DNA from: Hamiltosporidium tvaerminnensis
Lineage: Eukaryota > Microsporidia > Dubosqiidae
Length of the DNA: 64,000 nt
Assembly (NCBI GenBank): GCA_022605425.2
Contig: CM061247.1
Coordinates: 1,103,501-1,167,500, forward strand
Direction: 5' to 3'
Shown here: positions 22,046 through 34,800 of the stretch, piece after piece
How positions within the stretch are numbered: position 1 is the first letter of the stretch
Layout of the letters: every line of letters begins with the position of its first letter
The notes under the pieces: model-generated
Told to the model about the DNA's origin: nothing
The model's input: only the letters and a program-made list of their open reading frames with translations
Databases searched by the model: none
Translations under genes and position numbers: made by a program

Positions 22046-22740
22046 TTGACTACAGTTGTTTCTTCTTCCAAATCCAACTCTTCATTTATATTTTCGTCGG
22101 TTCCTCAAACGTGGTTCCTCCTTCTGAAAAATGGGGTGTATTATTTTTCGGTTTTAATTTTTTCACATTCTTCCTCTTTACTCGCTTGTTTTAAAGGGGG
22201 TGTTGGTTCCTTATGCATCTCTGTTCTCATAATAACACCCATTGACGTTTTCTCCCAGCTCTCTGTGGCATTTTGTTCTGACTCAAGTCCTTTTTGTCGA
22301 ACAAAGAAAATTGTTTCGACTGTCTTCTTAAGTACTATAGACTGGATATATGCCTCTACATTCATGGGTATTTCCAGTCTTTTAACATATGTCTTATGAT
22401 ATTTTGTCACAATACCGTTCCAGGTCATCACATAAGAGATTATCTCAACACATCACTTATAAATAGGACTCAACTCATTGGCTAGCATTTCATACTTTAT
22501 AAGTTTTTCAGTTTCAACATTTTGAAGTGAATTTTGGGAAGTGATTCATATTTCAATGAGTGTTATCTTATTCTTCTTCTTATCTAAAATAAAGATTTCG
22601 GGTCTGTTATTCGAATTTTAACATCGGTTTTTATTCTGGGGTCCACTCTTATCTCTCCCTACTCATTATCGAGAATTTCTTGAACTGAATGACTCCTAAT
22701 TCGTTTTGAGGACTTAAAGAATTAACAAAAAATCATATAG
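22046..22740 (-). mobile_element. Truncated RLE-type non-LTR retrotransposon tail (second copy)
   Basis: On the minus strand, at about 22740-22440, are decayed segments matching a restriction-like endonuclease core: R-P-E-I-F-I-L-D-K-K in a shifted frame, then I-T-L-I-E. An open frame (22431-22141) follows with W-N-G-I-V-T-K-Y-H-K-T-Y-V and N-V-E-A-Y-I-Q-S-I-V-L-K-K-T-V. The same tail is found decayed at 16210-16420. Only the 3' end is present, as is typical for 5'-truncated LINE insertions. Near its end lie one AAAGGGGGTGTT and one AACACCC sequence resembling the 30-bp unit core. Confidence 0.65.
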
Positions 22741-23478
22741 ATATTTAAAATAATTTCCAAATATAAAACCATAATGTATATAATGTTATTGGAAGCATCA
22801 TATAACAGCTTTGGAATTTTATTTTTATAAATGAAAGTGAAGAATATTTTTCATATATAAATTCAATAGAACTTACAGCGAGATTCTTCGTAAAAATTTG
22901 AACTCACGTTCTTTTATAATCTTTTATTTCCATGATATATATCTTGGACTTCAGAAAGATACCTCTATAAAAAACGAAATACTTCTTCAATTACCTCATA
23001 CACCTGGTATACACCCCACAGAACAATTTTAGCTTGATTAGAATCAATGAACATACTTTAAGTTTAGAAATAGAAGAGGAGCAAAACTCAAAAATATTTA
23101 ACTTGGAATGAAATTTAAGAAAAATTCAATAAAAAAGTACAGTTTTGGTAGCATAGACACAAAATGTTTTTTTTGAGGGAAATCCGAGCTTACCTTCTAT
23201 ATTCAATTCAATTATTTCGGAATTTCTAAAATTAAATATCTAAAATTTTTCCGAATCTTCACTCAAATCACAGAAAGACACTTTCACTACATATAAATAG
23301 AAAAGTTTAATAGTTTCTCAACGATAATATTGAGAAACCTAGATCTTAAAATTATATGGTGGTTATATATAAACATCCTTTTTTTTCGACAAATGTGGTT
23401 ATCTTTTGATAAAATAACTACTTTAAAACAATGTAAACTTCTGTATTTTAATTAAAAAAAAGCATTTTATTCATTACT
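22741..23478. other. AT-rich intergenic DNA
   Basis: No supported gene or recognisable repeat. Confidence 0.6.
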
Positions 23479-24240
23479 AGCTTACACGCCGCGCGTTGCT
23501 GCGATAATAAAAGAAAGTGGATTCAAGTATAATAAAAATAGGAACATACATCTTTTTATTAATTCAATTAGTATTTATTTATTTTTTTAAATTCTTTTAA
23601 TCATTAATCTCTTTTGATTTTGTTCTAGTGTTTATACAAAAAAAATTCGAAAGAGATTTCCACAAATGAAGAGCTGCATAGAGTTTTCATGTGAAAAGCA
23701 CTTTTAATCAAATCTATTCCAGACTCTGCAGCGTTTACTTCTGTGCGTTTTATTGTCTTTCTAAAAGTAAATCGTAAAGAAACTTACACTTTCAACTGGC
23801 TAATGCGTTGGAACCGTTGAAATGAGTGGAATCAGTAAATACCCTCTTTAATATTACATGTATATTGTTAACCTTTATTTCATTCCACTTTCAAATAACA
23901 CCCTTTCCTATTTACCCGTATTACTAACGTCCTTTGATAAACAACAATCTATGTTAACACCCCGTTAACCTAATATAATTTTTTTAACACCCTTTAATCC
24001 ACTATTTCACAGTAACACTCTTCAAGATACCACCCTTTATATTAACAAGTTTAAATTAACCCACTCATAGTAACATCTTTCAATAAAAATCAGCTAAGAA
24101 ACCGGTTAGATCTACTTTTATTTATAAAACAATACCCCTTTATTAAAAAAATTATTTACTCCTTTTTTATGAAAATAACACCCTTTATTTACAGTCTTTA
24201 AACACACACAGGCATTCGTTTTAATATATATAGATGAAAA
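23479..24240 (+). repeat. Dispersed repeat R2, copy 1 (direct copy at 39626-40345)
   Basis: Both copies start with CTAGCTTAC-C-CCGCG and share TAATAAAAG, GATTCAAGTATAATAAAAAT, TTGTTCTAGTGTTTATAC, CTGCAGCGTTTA and TTGAAATGAGTGGAATCAGT. Both then carry a decayed 30-bp-phased array and end in a TTTAAACACACA-type block. No frame is conserved. It may be a non-autonomous mobile element. Confidence 0.8.
23868..24045. repeat. Degenerate 30-bp array inside repeat R2 copy 1
   Basis: TAACACCC-like cores start at 23896, 23925, 23955, 23985 and 24013, giving spacings of 29, 30, 30 and 28 bp. Sequence and phase match the arrays in the PIKK gene, but here there is no reading frame. Confidence 0.8.
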
Positions 24241-24499
24241 TATTTGCCAGTATAGAAACAAAAGATTATGATTTTGACAAAAAAATGAATTTAATCAACA
24301 ATTCTGATCTTTAGCTACTAATGAACTATATTTATACAGTCTATGTCAAAGGGCAATCAAAATATGTCAAAGTGGCATATATATCCCAGTTTTTCTAATG
24401 AGAGCTGTTATATGCAGCAAATTTATGTTATATTAACGTATTATTTCCGTTTTTTTTTGCAAAAAAAAAATAAAAAGAATAATTTCTTATTTTGTTTAA

Positions 24500-25400
24500 A
24501 TGAAAAACTATAAATATTTTTTTCCAAGCAATTAATTAGTATTGATCAAAATACTTGCAAATTATTGTTTTTTTGTGGGATTTTATTGTTAGAAGTGGCA
24601 TTTATTGCATTTTGTGTGTCTAAAGCAAACAAATTCTGTAACAATTTTCTGGAGGAATTCAGTAAATTTGGAATTTCAAAGCAAGGATCTACAGTTTTAC
24701 ACAAGTGTATTGGCTGTAATGAAATAATAACAATACCCTGGGATCAAAACTCAACAAGAATCACTCCTTCAGTAAGTCTTTGCTTTAAAAATTTGTCATT
24801 CTGCGAATAAAACGAGAAGATAGTAAAAAATACAAAACTTGCAGATTTATCACAAAAAGAATTAATAAATATGCGAAAAGACTATCAAGATGTTGCTTTT
24901 TATGGTATGCCGTATTTTTTTGAGATGAAACGATTAAAAACATTTTTTAGCAAATATAATGCAGATATATTCACACGCATCGGATTATTTTTTAATAAAA
25001 ATAAAAAATTATAGAATTTCTGGCAAAATATGTAAAAATTTTAGAAAAAAGCATATCGAGACAAACAGATGATATAGGTGTGGGATCGTTGAAACAAAGC
25101 TTTGACAATACTTCCGTTAAATTTTATACTGGCAATTTATCAGGCAAATCATTGGATTCAATAGACAATTCTTTATTTCGTATGCAGGGAATACCAGAAA
25201 CCGTTATTAGATTTGAAAATAAGGACAAATTAAATATTGTTATGTTTCTATTTTATAAATCACACAAAGTAAATTTTGACGAAAATGATTTAATACTTTT
25301 TGATGATGCTTATACAACTGGGGGAGATAAATATATAGAAGCATTGGAACCTAGACTTAAATATTTTCATATGTCAGCTGAAAACGAAGATAAAGTATAA
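24500..25400 (+). pseudogene. Broken gene of unknown function
   Basis: An ATG at 24500 opens a short frame that can join, by a shift in a T-run at 24517-24523, a hydrophobic leader (L-L-F-F-C-G-I-L-L-L-E-V-A-F-I-A-F-C). The reading continues through a stop (TAA 24808-24810) in the same frame to about 25010. After a second shift in an A-rich run it stays open to 25400. The product would be about 290 residues with a signal-peptide-like start and a C-x2-C (C-I-G-C). No family is recognised. Two of the three defects sit in homopolymers, so either real decay or sequencing error is possible. Confidence 0.55.
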
Positions 25401-25779
25401 GAATTGAGTAGAATAGAAATATCACAGCAAGTATGATATAAAATTTCTAAATATCAATAGTAAACAAGAAATGTTTTTTATTTAAATTTAGATGTGTTTT
25501 TTATTTAAATTTAGATGTCTTTTTTATGATCTTTTATTAAAATAAAAAGTTTTATTCTCTTTATAATTTTATACTGGTTTAATTAATTTAATTAATTCAA
25601 AAAAATAATAAACTTTACTTTGATAATTGATTAAAATAGTATAATTTTCGCTTTGAATCTTAAATAAACAGATATAAATTGAAAAAATTAAGAAGTAGAC
25701 TTTTTAGATTAAAAAAGAGTGTTTTAAAATCGGAAAATTTTTAATTTATCTGAAAAAGTTACTAATTAGTTAGGCAAAA

Positions 25780-26042
25780 TGATGAGTTTAAGTTATGGTA
25801 ATGATTCAAATTTGTTTTGAATATATGAAATACTAAAAGAATATTTACAAAATCATAAAAATTATTATCAAAAAAAAGGAATCAAAATACTATCATGTTC
25901 ATACAAAAAATTATGGTATAAAGATTCTGTTTTGGCTCTTATAGGTTGCAACGATTATATATATAGTCTTTCTACAAAAAGCTAAAAACTTATAGTACAA
26001 AAATGTAGCTTCGATCCAAATGAATTGATTTTCAGCTGCTAA
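25780..26042 (+). pseudogene. Small decayed gene fragment, single frame with two stops
   Basis: From ATG at 25780 one frame reads coding-like for about 87 codons (Y-Y-Q-K-K-G-I-K-I-L-S-C-S-Y-K-K-L-W-Y-K) with TGA near 25819 and TAA near 25984. Amino-acid composition is normal. I do not recognise it. The 25401-25779 stretch before it shows nothing. Confidence 0.35.
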
Positions 26043-26171
26043 TTTCATGTATGATCAATGAATACTTATTTTTCATTCTATATTCTCGAAAATAAATACA
26101 TTGAAATAAATTATATCGTTTTTTTAATAAACTATTGCAAAAAGACAATTAATTTTATAATAAAGACTTTA

Positions 26172-26395
26172 AATGTTTATTTACTTATATTTTCCATTCC
26201 TATTTTATACCTCAGTCTCAAGGAGGAACAAATGGAAGTTCCCTAGGTGTTTCTTTTAATCTATTATAACTCGGGATTATAGGAGATTGGTTTATAGATC
26301 CAGTGTAGGTCATATCTCACTGTAATGTCAATAATGATTTTCACACATTCATTGCCATGATGATGGCTTTTAATGTGGTTATCTTCCTTCCAGAT
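26172..26395 (+). repeat. R1 dispersed repeat, partial copy C (3' end)
   Basis: It matches the end of R1 copy B read on its own strand: CATTCCT-TTTTA-CTC, then TTTCTTTTAATxTxTTxTAACTCGGGATTATA, GATCxAGTGTAG, and the terminal TTTTCACAC-CATT-TGTGGTTATCTTCC block. Confidence 0.7.
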
Positions 26396-26804
26396 TATAT
26401 ATTATATTTTTAGAAATATACTTTTTGTTCAAAATAGTATTTACATCTTTCATATTTTAAAATATGCACTTAATTAGTCAGTTTTATTAGAATTTATAAG
26501 AAAATTCACCTCATTCCCTATGTTTTCATTTATAACGTACGAAGTCTTTCGTTTGGTAAAAGATTTTGGGATGAATTCTATATCTTCTAGACACTGTTTT
26601 GGAGATTACTTCAAAATTGTTTATTTTCCGAAACTTAGCATACAAAAATTTGTCTTTTTTATAAGTTAGTACAAAATACTGGTTTTTAAGATCATATTTT
26701 TATTTGGTTCCTTAGCAAGGACTTTCGCAGTATGGCTTGTTTTTAATTTAAGAAATAATACATATAAGAACATTAAATTGTACCTAAAATAACTATCCTC
26801 AACA

Positions 26805-26855
26805 CCGAGAGATACAAAAGAACTGGAATTAATAAATAAGTAAAGATTACTGATT
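26805..26855 (-). repeat. R1 dispersed repeat, small inverted fragment E
   Basis: TCCTCAACACCGAGAGATAC and the following AATAAATAAGTAAAGAT match 59576-59630 (R1 copy B) in the same direction, so this fragment is inverted relative to copies A and C. Confidence 0.55.
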
Positions 26856-26859
26856 TTTT

Positions 26860-28810
26860 AGAATTTTCTGGATTCGGCGAACAAATTACGTTTTTGATAA
26901 TTTACTCAGATTAATTTTATTTTATATATTTGTTTGATTATTTCCTTTGTGAATTTAACTGATTAATATATTTATTTATACTTTTTGAATACTACTCGAT
27001 ATAGTTTCTATTAGATTACATTTTAAATTAAATAAGCCTTAAAATTTGTATCTCCTAATATGAGTAAATTAGAAAAAATAAGTTATAAAACTTTATAAAA
27101 TTCTATTCATTGAAATCAACTTTTTGTTTTGAGAGATAATCATAATGCCATGATTTGGAGCTTTTAGATCAAAAAAATATTAAAATTAAGCTTTTATATA
27201 ATTTAAATTCCCAATCAAATTAATACACAATTCATTTCTGTTTCTTATTACTTTTAATATTTTTAACGAGATAAATGATATTTGATTGAAATTAAATATG
27301 GTTATTTTCATTAATAATACAATGAATTTCCGTGATTGCAAAATATTATCAATAATATTCAATAAAGGTATATTTATAGTCTTCATATTTTGACCAAAAT
27401 CAATTTTTAATTTTTAAATGATTAAATATAATAAAATTAGACAGCAGAAAGGTATTATATATTCAAAAAAAGTGTTTTATTGAGTTAAAATAACAAAAAA
27501 AATGTTATTAACGAAGATAGTCATTCCGATCTGAATTTATGTTTTTACACAAAGCAAAATACCAAAAAGGAAGCTATATAGCCTTCAATAGATCAAAAAT
27601 ATACATTGTAAAATATTCAACTGAAGATAACATTATTTGTGTTATTTGTGATTTATTATATGATATATGTAAACTTGTAATTATCCTAATTTAGAAAAAG
27701 TGCAATTTAATAGAATCACATTAAAATTGACAAAATTTAATTTCTATGAATAACTTGAAAATTTTTGGTAACTAAACTAACATGAAAGAAAATCATCAGA
27801 AATATTTGAGTAAACCCGCTGGGGTGTTATACAATGATTCATTTGTCTAATTAATATTTACCTTCAAATCTTTATAGAAAAATTCAATAAGTTAACTAAA
27901 AAATCCAGAGTAAGAGTATAAAGCGGCGGAAACGTGTTAATTATATTACAAGAGCTTTTCTTCTTATTAACAACGATTTTTTGTATGGCTTTATAGAGCA
28001 TTAGCTGTAAATTTAGAATTATTTCTCGAACCCAGATACTACTAGACTGAACTCATATACAAAAGCCATTTACAGGTTAATTCCATCCATATGAAAAATA
28101 TAGAATGGTGTGCACCTCGCGTAATAAAAAGCCCTCACATATCATACAAGCAGCTATATATTAATTGTAATACTGTTTGTAAGAAAGGCGATATCATGCT
28201 TCTTAAAACGATGCAGACCGGGTAAACTGATTATGAATCGTTCTTTTTAATTTGTACTTAAGTCTAGAAGTGTGATGGTTAAAAAATTGAATTTATTTCC
28301 GATAAAACGGGTTGGATTCTATTGGTACACTCGTTATTCATTTAATAAGAAAATTTAACGTCACAATTGCTCTCTGGATAGTCAAAAGTAAGGGTGAGAA
28401 TTTGGAATCGCAATAATAAAATGCAAGCTTTAATTTACTCTTTAATTGTGCTCTAATCACTAGAAAAGAACAAGCTTAAAAATTGATTCATGGTTTGATT
28501 GGTACAAGTTTATTCCACCGTAAAATAAAAAAATAAACGAATGAATATTTTTCTATTATTAAATTAAAATGTTTGTGAAATCTCAAATATATATTTATAT
28601 ATTTATTCCTTTAATAAAGCCGATTTATTAATATTAAAAACTAACAATTTTAAAATATATTCATAGATTTTGATGGTATTGTTTTTTTTATCTGAATGGT
28701 TTACAGGTTTGTTCTTAAGAATATAAATGATTATTAGAAAACCATTTTTTTAATTTATCAATCGATAAAACAAATTTTGAATATTTAATTATTTTATTTA
28801 AGAAAATTAC
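26860..28810. other. AT-rich intergenic DNA with faint decayed coding remnants
   Basis: No intact gene. At about 27940-28440 several short plus-strand stretches in alternating frames look protein-like (for example A-F-L-L-I-N-N-D-F-L-Y-G-F-I-E), perhaps an old transposon. The minus-strand frame at 27186-27386 is unsupported. Confidence 0.4.
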
Positions 28811-28813
28811 ATT

Positions 28814-28816
28814 CCC
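28814..28816 (+). promoter_or_regulatory. CCC motif upstream of the second LRR gene
   Basis: ATTCCCACCTAATCAGATG places CCC 10 nt before the ATG at 28827. Confidence 0.5.
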
Positions 28817-28826
28817 ACCTAATCAG

Positions 28827-31177
28827 ATGAATATTTTAAAGAATTCTAGGAAGATGAACAACTTTGAGGATTTAAAGTTGTATTTCATGTTTAATATGTT
28901 GTATTATTTAATTTTATTTCAATTCATTATTGCAAATAACTTTACATATAGTTTCGAACGAAATGGAAATTTAGAGATTTTATTTTTCAGAATAAATAAA
29001 GAAGAAAGCGCTTTTAATACATTGGCACCTAACTTTTGTGATCTATATATAAGTTTTCATGAATCATTCGAGTCTAACCATGAAAAAACACGTGTTTTTA
29101 CGTACAAAAAAACAATTTCATCGGTTTTGAGATTTTGAATGATTTTATAACCTCCTCTAAATCTCTCCATAAGTACGAACGAGGAATAATTCAATGCAAT
29201 TTTGAACTATCATATATTCTTAGATTATCTAAAGATATAGCAGAAATTCCCTGTGTGTTAAATAATTATCAATTTAGTTGCATTCTGGCAGTCCTCAAAC
29301 GGTTAAAAGCCGTAGAAAATAAGAGACTATTTGAATTTATAAAATTTTTAATCATTACTGATTTTTTTTTATATAATAATTGTTTAAATATTCAGGAAAT
29401 ATTTGATTGGGCTTTGTCTCTTGAAATAAATGTTCAAAGTTCTAACATTATTTTATCAATAATTTTCAATTTTTTAATGCTTGCACATGTTTTTTATGAT
29501 GGAAATTTAATTATATTAGAGAATACAAGCGAAATATATGATTTAAAAGTTTTTGATACTCAAGTTTTGTATAAAAGTCTATTAGTTAATAATATAAAAG
29601 TATTCTATAGTTTAGAAAATGCTTTGAAAAATCCACAAATTTTAGAAACCTTTAAATCCATGTTTTTTATGCTTAATATAAGATCCATTATACTATATAA
29701 TAATCAAAGATCGAAAATTTTAGAATCGGATTTTGAATTTCCTATGTTCAAAATTGATGGTATAAAATCTATAACCATCATAGACTTTAGGGAATTTTCT
29801 TCTTCACTATTTTTAAAAAGACTTAGAAAGCATATTAGAAAAGATCTTGAAGTTTTAAAATTTCAAAATACATATATTGATATAAGTACTCTTACCACAA
29901 TTTTAAAAGATCAGCGGTTTAAAAAACTGGTACTGAATAATGGTGGCATACCCGTATTTTTTCATCTATCAAATAATTTTACAGGTTTGAATCAATCATT
30001 AAAATGTATTGATTTTAGAAATGTTACAGTAGATTTGGATTGGTGGAAAAAATTTTTTATGGAGGCAAATGTTGATAAAATAATTATTCATTTTTCAATT
30101 CAATTCGCACAAGACGCTTTTATAATGGCGTTTGGTTTCGTTCCGTTTCCATCATCCAACAATGTTACATACTTTAAAGTTATATTTGATAATCCTCAGA
30201 TACCTACAAGTTTTTTTGGATCACTATCATGTCTCAAGAATTTACGTACTTTGAAAATTTCTAAATATTTAGTGAGTGAAGCCATACATTCTCGTCTATT
30301 TGAGGTGATTGAAAATTTTAAAGTATTGAAATGTCTTGTCTTGCGCAAATATGGTTATTCAAAAAAATATTATATTTCCTTGTTTAAGAATCCTGCAATC
30401 GAAAATCTTCATTTGGAGAGTATTTTCCAAGATAGTGAAATTTTTATAGTAGATTTTCTTAATTATTATAGTTCTTTGACCAAGCTTGTTTTGATAAACA
30501 TTATGATCTGCCAATCTAGCTTTATAGAAATATTCGAACTAAAAAAATTGACAAGTTTAACATATAGATCATGCATTGTGGAACCCAAAATAAATTCTGA
30601 ATCACTTTGTTTAAAATCAAAAAATATCAGTTTATTAACAATTAACAGTAATAATTTAAATGATTTTAAGACCATAGACTTGTTAAGTAATCTCGAAACG
30701 ATAGAAAACTTGAATCTTTCCGTATGTAATTTACCATCTGGTTATTTATCGAAATTGAGTTTGTTATGCAATCTTAGTTTAAAAATACTTTCATATGAAT
30801 TCAACAGCTTAAATTTAAATGATTTGCAAAGAATGGGTAAACTTGAAACCTTAGAAGAATTAAATCTCCGTGGATGTAAATTCATACGGATTAATTTTTG
30901 CAAATTAAATTGCGAGTGTAAATTTTTATATTCTTTAAAGAAATTAGATATTTGGCTTGTTAGAATCAATAATGAAGATCTTAAATTTATATGTAATTTT
31001 AGAAATCTACGGAATTTAACTCTAGCTCTTTCCGGTTTAGATTTATATGCTTTAGAGGACTGTCTGATTCTTTTAAAAATCTATCAATTTTCTACTCATG
31101 TAAATATAGCCGATCGGGGGTTCATAAAACTATTCGGGTGTCTTAATGAAAAGGGTATTAGAGTAATAAGAATATGA
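28827..31177 (+). pseudogene. Secreted-type LRR protein gene with a one-base frameshift
   Basis: Two overlapping frames (28827-29138 and 29135-31177) together align throughout with the intact paralogue at 37001-39361. The N-terminus has a hydrophobic segment (residues about 19-36), then N-N-F-T-Y-S-F-E-R-N against K-F-T-Y-S-F-K-R-N in the paralogue. The shift is in a 7-A run (29106-29112), where the paralogue's codon pattern requires one more base. Beyond it, G-I-I-Q-C-N-F-E-L-S-Y matches the paralogue's G-I-I-E-C-N-F-E-L-S-Y. About ten irregular LRRs fill the C-terminal two thirds, ending with S-G-L-D-L-Y-A-L. All else is intact over about 780 codons, so the defect is recent or is an error in a homopolymer. 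A host-interface role is a guess. Confidence 0.8.
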
Positions 31178-31662
31178 GCATATGAAAAATTTAAGTCGCT
31201 CATTTTCTATCGAGGTAATTTGTTTTTCGAACAAGTCCATTCATTAAAGGCGCATTTATAATATTCAACCTTTTAAAACCAGCTACAATTTTTAGTTATA
31301 ATCCAACCAATCAAAGCTCTATAAAAACTATATGCTTATTTCCACTGGTATAATACGTTTCTTTGCTAGTTATTGTATTTAAATGCTAAGATAAAAAAAT
31401 TCTCGGTATATTAGAACAATAATTAAAGTTGTAAATGGATTTTATTTACTTAGATAGGCTGGAAATTAGGATTGTATAATTTTTACAATATCTTGATGTA
31501 TTTTTTAAAAAAATTATAGAAGTAAGGCAGTATTTGTAATTTAACCTCAACGGTTTTCTAGAGAAACCAATATAATTTTTGTCAGTGAAATGATTTCAAA
31601 TTATAATTACGCGTTCTAAATCATAAAAATTAGTAAATACCTATATATACGAGAATTATATA

Positions 31663-31875
31663 CCAAGTTTATCTTGTCGAACCCATTTAATATCATTTTT
31701 GATTAAAGCTATATCCTCTTCTTTTATAAATTTAAAATAATTAGATTCATATTGTACTTTAGTTTCAATTTTATAATACTTGCTTTTTTGCTTATGATTA
31801 TTAATGCTTAAGATTAAATAATTTTGAAAATTTTTTGCCGTATTGCGAAAATAGCTACAATGTTTATGTTTTCAT
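31663..31875 (-). pseudogene. Short coding-like fragment without a start
   Basis: The minus strand is open for about 70 codons ending at TAA near 31663, with a protein-like C-terminus (F-I-K-E-E-D-I-A-L-I-K-N-D-I-K-W-V-R-Q-D). There is no ATG and an upstream in-frame TGA. It may be the relic of an unidentified gene or transposon. The 31178-31660 stretch holds nothing visible. Confidence 0.3.
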
Positions 31876-31879
31876 TGTT

Positions 31880-34800
31880 AATAGATTCATTTGCATATTA
31901 AGAGCACAAAATGGTTTAATTTCGACTCTGATATAATTTCTTTATACGTTAATATTAATTAAAATCATAGAAATATTCTGCTTAAGCCCGATATAATGCC
32001 ATAGATTCAAGAAAGTATTATATATATGTTGCGGTAATTTAAATAATTAGGAATTATGAATAATGCCTAAAGCGAATGGCAAATTTGAGAAATTTTTTAT
32101 TTTATTTAAAAACTAGAAAATCAGACATATTAAAAATTAGAGGGATTTCAGCAAAATAATCTTAAAAACAAGCTAAAAAATTGCTTAAAACTCTAATTGG
32201 ATATACGCTACACATAAAAATGTTGCATTCTGTGAGTTTGAATCCTAGATGGCAATAAAGGCTGCACCAATGCAAGAAACATTATGACATTTGTTCTAAA
32301 AATAAAGGTGTCAATCTTTTTAATTTAATCACTAAACATAAAATCTTTAAACAGGTTTACCTGACGAACCAAGCTACAATATGTAATTAAAACTTTTTTT
32401 GCATTGAAAAAATTTCAAAGGTCGAGATTTCGTTAAGAAGATGTGCAAGAAAATCATTCAAAACAGGTACCAAGGTTATAATGATGTTGCTGTTAAGTTG
32501 GATTAATATCTGACAAATACAAGTGCCTTAATGTAAAAGGCATCGTAACTCACAATGCTTCGAAAAATGTAACTGCTCTAATTAATAAGAGCGCTTGGAT
32601 TAGACATATTTTATAAATTTCCATGTTTTTTAGTTATTAGTACTTTGTTCAATAGTTTTTTTTTACTTAAGTAATATTTTCTCTTATTTTTGTAGATTAT
32701 GAAATATTATAAAATTCCTCAAATTGCCGATTTTCTTTGGGCATTTATAATGCCCAAGTATCTAAAGTGCCTGCTTATATACAATATTTTTTTAAAAACC
32801 ATTCTATACATTATGATTCTGAAATAAATCGTTAAACATGCTATATTCTTATATTTTTAAAGTCATCAAAAGGAGATCTCATTCAAATACCTAGTAAAAA
32901 CCCGTTTCTTCCCGCATATTAAGGATCATTTAATTTGTTTTAAATCGTTAGTTCATTATATGCATTTATACGTAAATAGTTCTGAGGCGTTGCACAAAAT
33001 TCAAATGTATTATTTTGGCATATAAATCTAGATTTTAGAATGTTAATCCGAAATAACTTTTAGTTATAATTTCATTCGTTTTTAAGAGCAAATATAACGG
33101 CATCAAAAAAAATTTGGCCGCAATAAAAAAATTAAAATAAAAGCTGTAATTGAAGCCGATGGAATTAATAGACGTTAAGATCGACAAATTGCAAGAAATC
33201 ACTGTCGACCAAGTTCTTAGTTCCTTTCTCCGATAAAAAATTTATACATCAATCAAAACATATAACAAATGCAAATCCAGAGTATTGACACAAAACGTCG
33301 TTTATTACTCCAAGTTCCTTTTTGTCAAAATCTTTGCGGGTCAACTGCGTTCGAATGGCGAACCTCTGTATTTCATTCATTCACAAAATAGATAAGCTAT
33401 AGTCCCTGTACATAAAAAATCATTCCAAAACAGGCAAACTTAAAGAATAAAACCGAATTTTGTTAATTTACCGACGAATTTAGAAAATATTTCGATTTGT
33501 TATCAGGTTTTATCGTAAACTCATATGAAGTTTGTCTTACACGAATCTAGAATCTTTGGAAATCTTGGCCCGTGATAATGGAGAAACAGAAAAGGGTGCC
33601 AAAGGTATAAGAGCGCCTAAAATTTCGCACCTTTTAATCGAAACATAGTTCCTAGCCGAATCTGCAGAGCAATATCTTCTCTAAAATCAAGGAACTCACA
33701 AGGAAAGAAATAGAAAACAATAATTCGAACTCGAAACTATAAAGAATTTTTTCCAATACAAAACACCAGCAAATTTCTTCAAATGGGAGGATAAACCAAT
33801 CTTGTGTACCTGAGTAAATTAAAAGCGCCACGCATATCAAACAAGCAGAGTTGGCATGTTATGACCAAAAAATCACAAATAAAAGCCGAGATTTTTTGAA
33901 ATGACCCAAACACCAAAATTTTTTGTTTTTAAACGATAGACTTATCAAAAATTATGCAAGATTTAAATGTGAATTTAAGCAATATAAATTTTCCTTGGGG
34001 CTTTGTATATGCACAACTGGTCTAGAATTCTATTTTTACCCATCTAACATCTATGAAAGCAGGAAGCAGCTCTGAATTGAATTTTTCTCAAGTTGTTTCG
34101 AAATCGATTATATTTTGGGCTATTACGAGGGTAGAAACCCCTGGTATTCAGTTACGATAAATAAATATTGTTTTTAGTCCTCATTATTCAACAATAATAA
34201 TGTATAAGTTGAAAATGGTACGTATGTACTATTTTTATAGATATTTTTCTGAGGGTTTCTTACAAATAACTAGTTATAAATATGATAAATTGGCTCATAA
34301 ACAGAAAATCTGCTTATATTTAAGCAATATTGAATTTTATGAGAAAAAAAAACATGCAACAATTTACATATTTATCTATGATATTATATGGCCAGTTATG
34401 TTTAGCGAAAAATATTGAATCAATTGGTGTTATCATAGGCTAATTGAAGGATACGAAATTCTTTCACAAAAATTTGACACCAGACCAATAACCTATATGT
34501 ATAACCTTAAAAACCAATACAAGGTGTTTTATAAAATGCTTCTAGGTTAAATTGGATGTGGGATAGTTGCGGGCCGAAAATCTATAAAATACGCTGAGAA
34601 ATGTGTAAGGAGCAAAAGAGGCCTTAACATTGTTTCTCGTATATAGGATTTTGTAAAAATTCTAAGGCCAACTAATTTGAAGTTAATAAAGCATCAATTA
34701 TGTCGATTATTTGTATTTTGCTAAATGTTTCAAATGCAAAATTTACTCATTTGAATTTTATAATGTTAAAGTAAAAAAAATGCAAATTGTAAAAATTTTG

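Noticed and set aside
22046-22399. A 117-codon plus-strand gene
   Set aside because: It is antisense to the retrotransposon tail, which has the recognisable protein on the minus strand.
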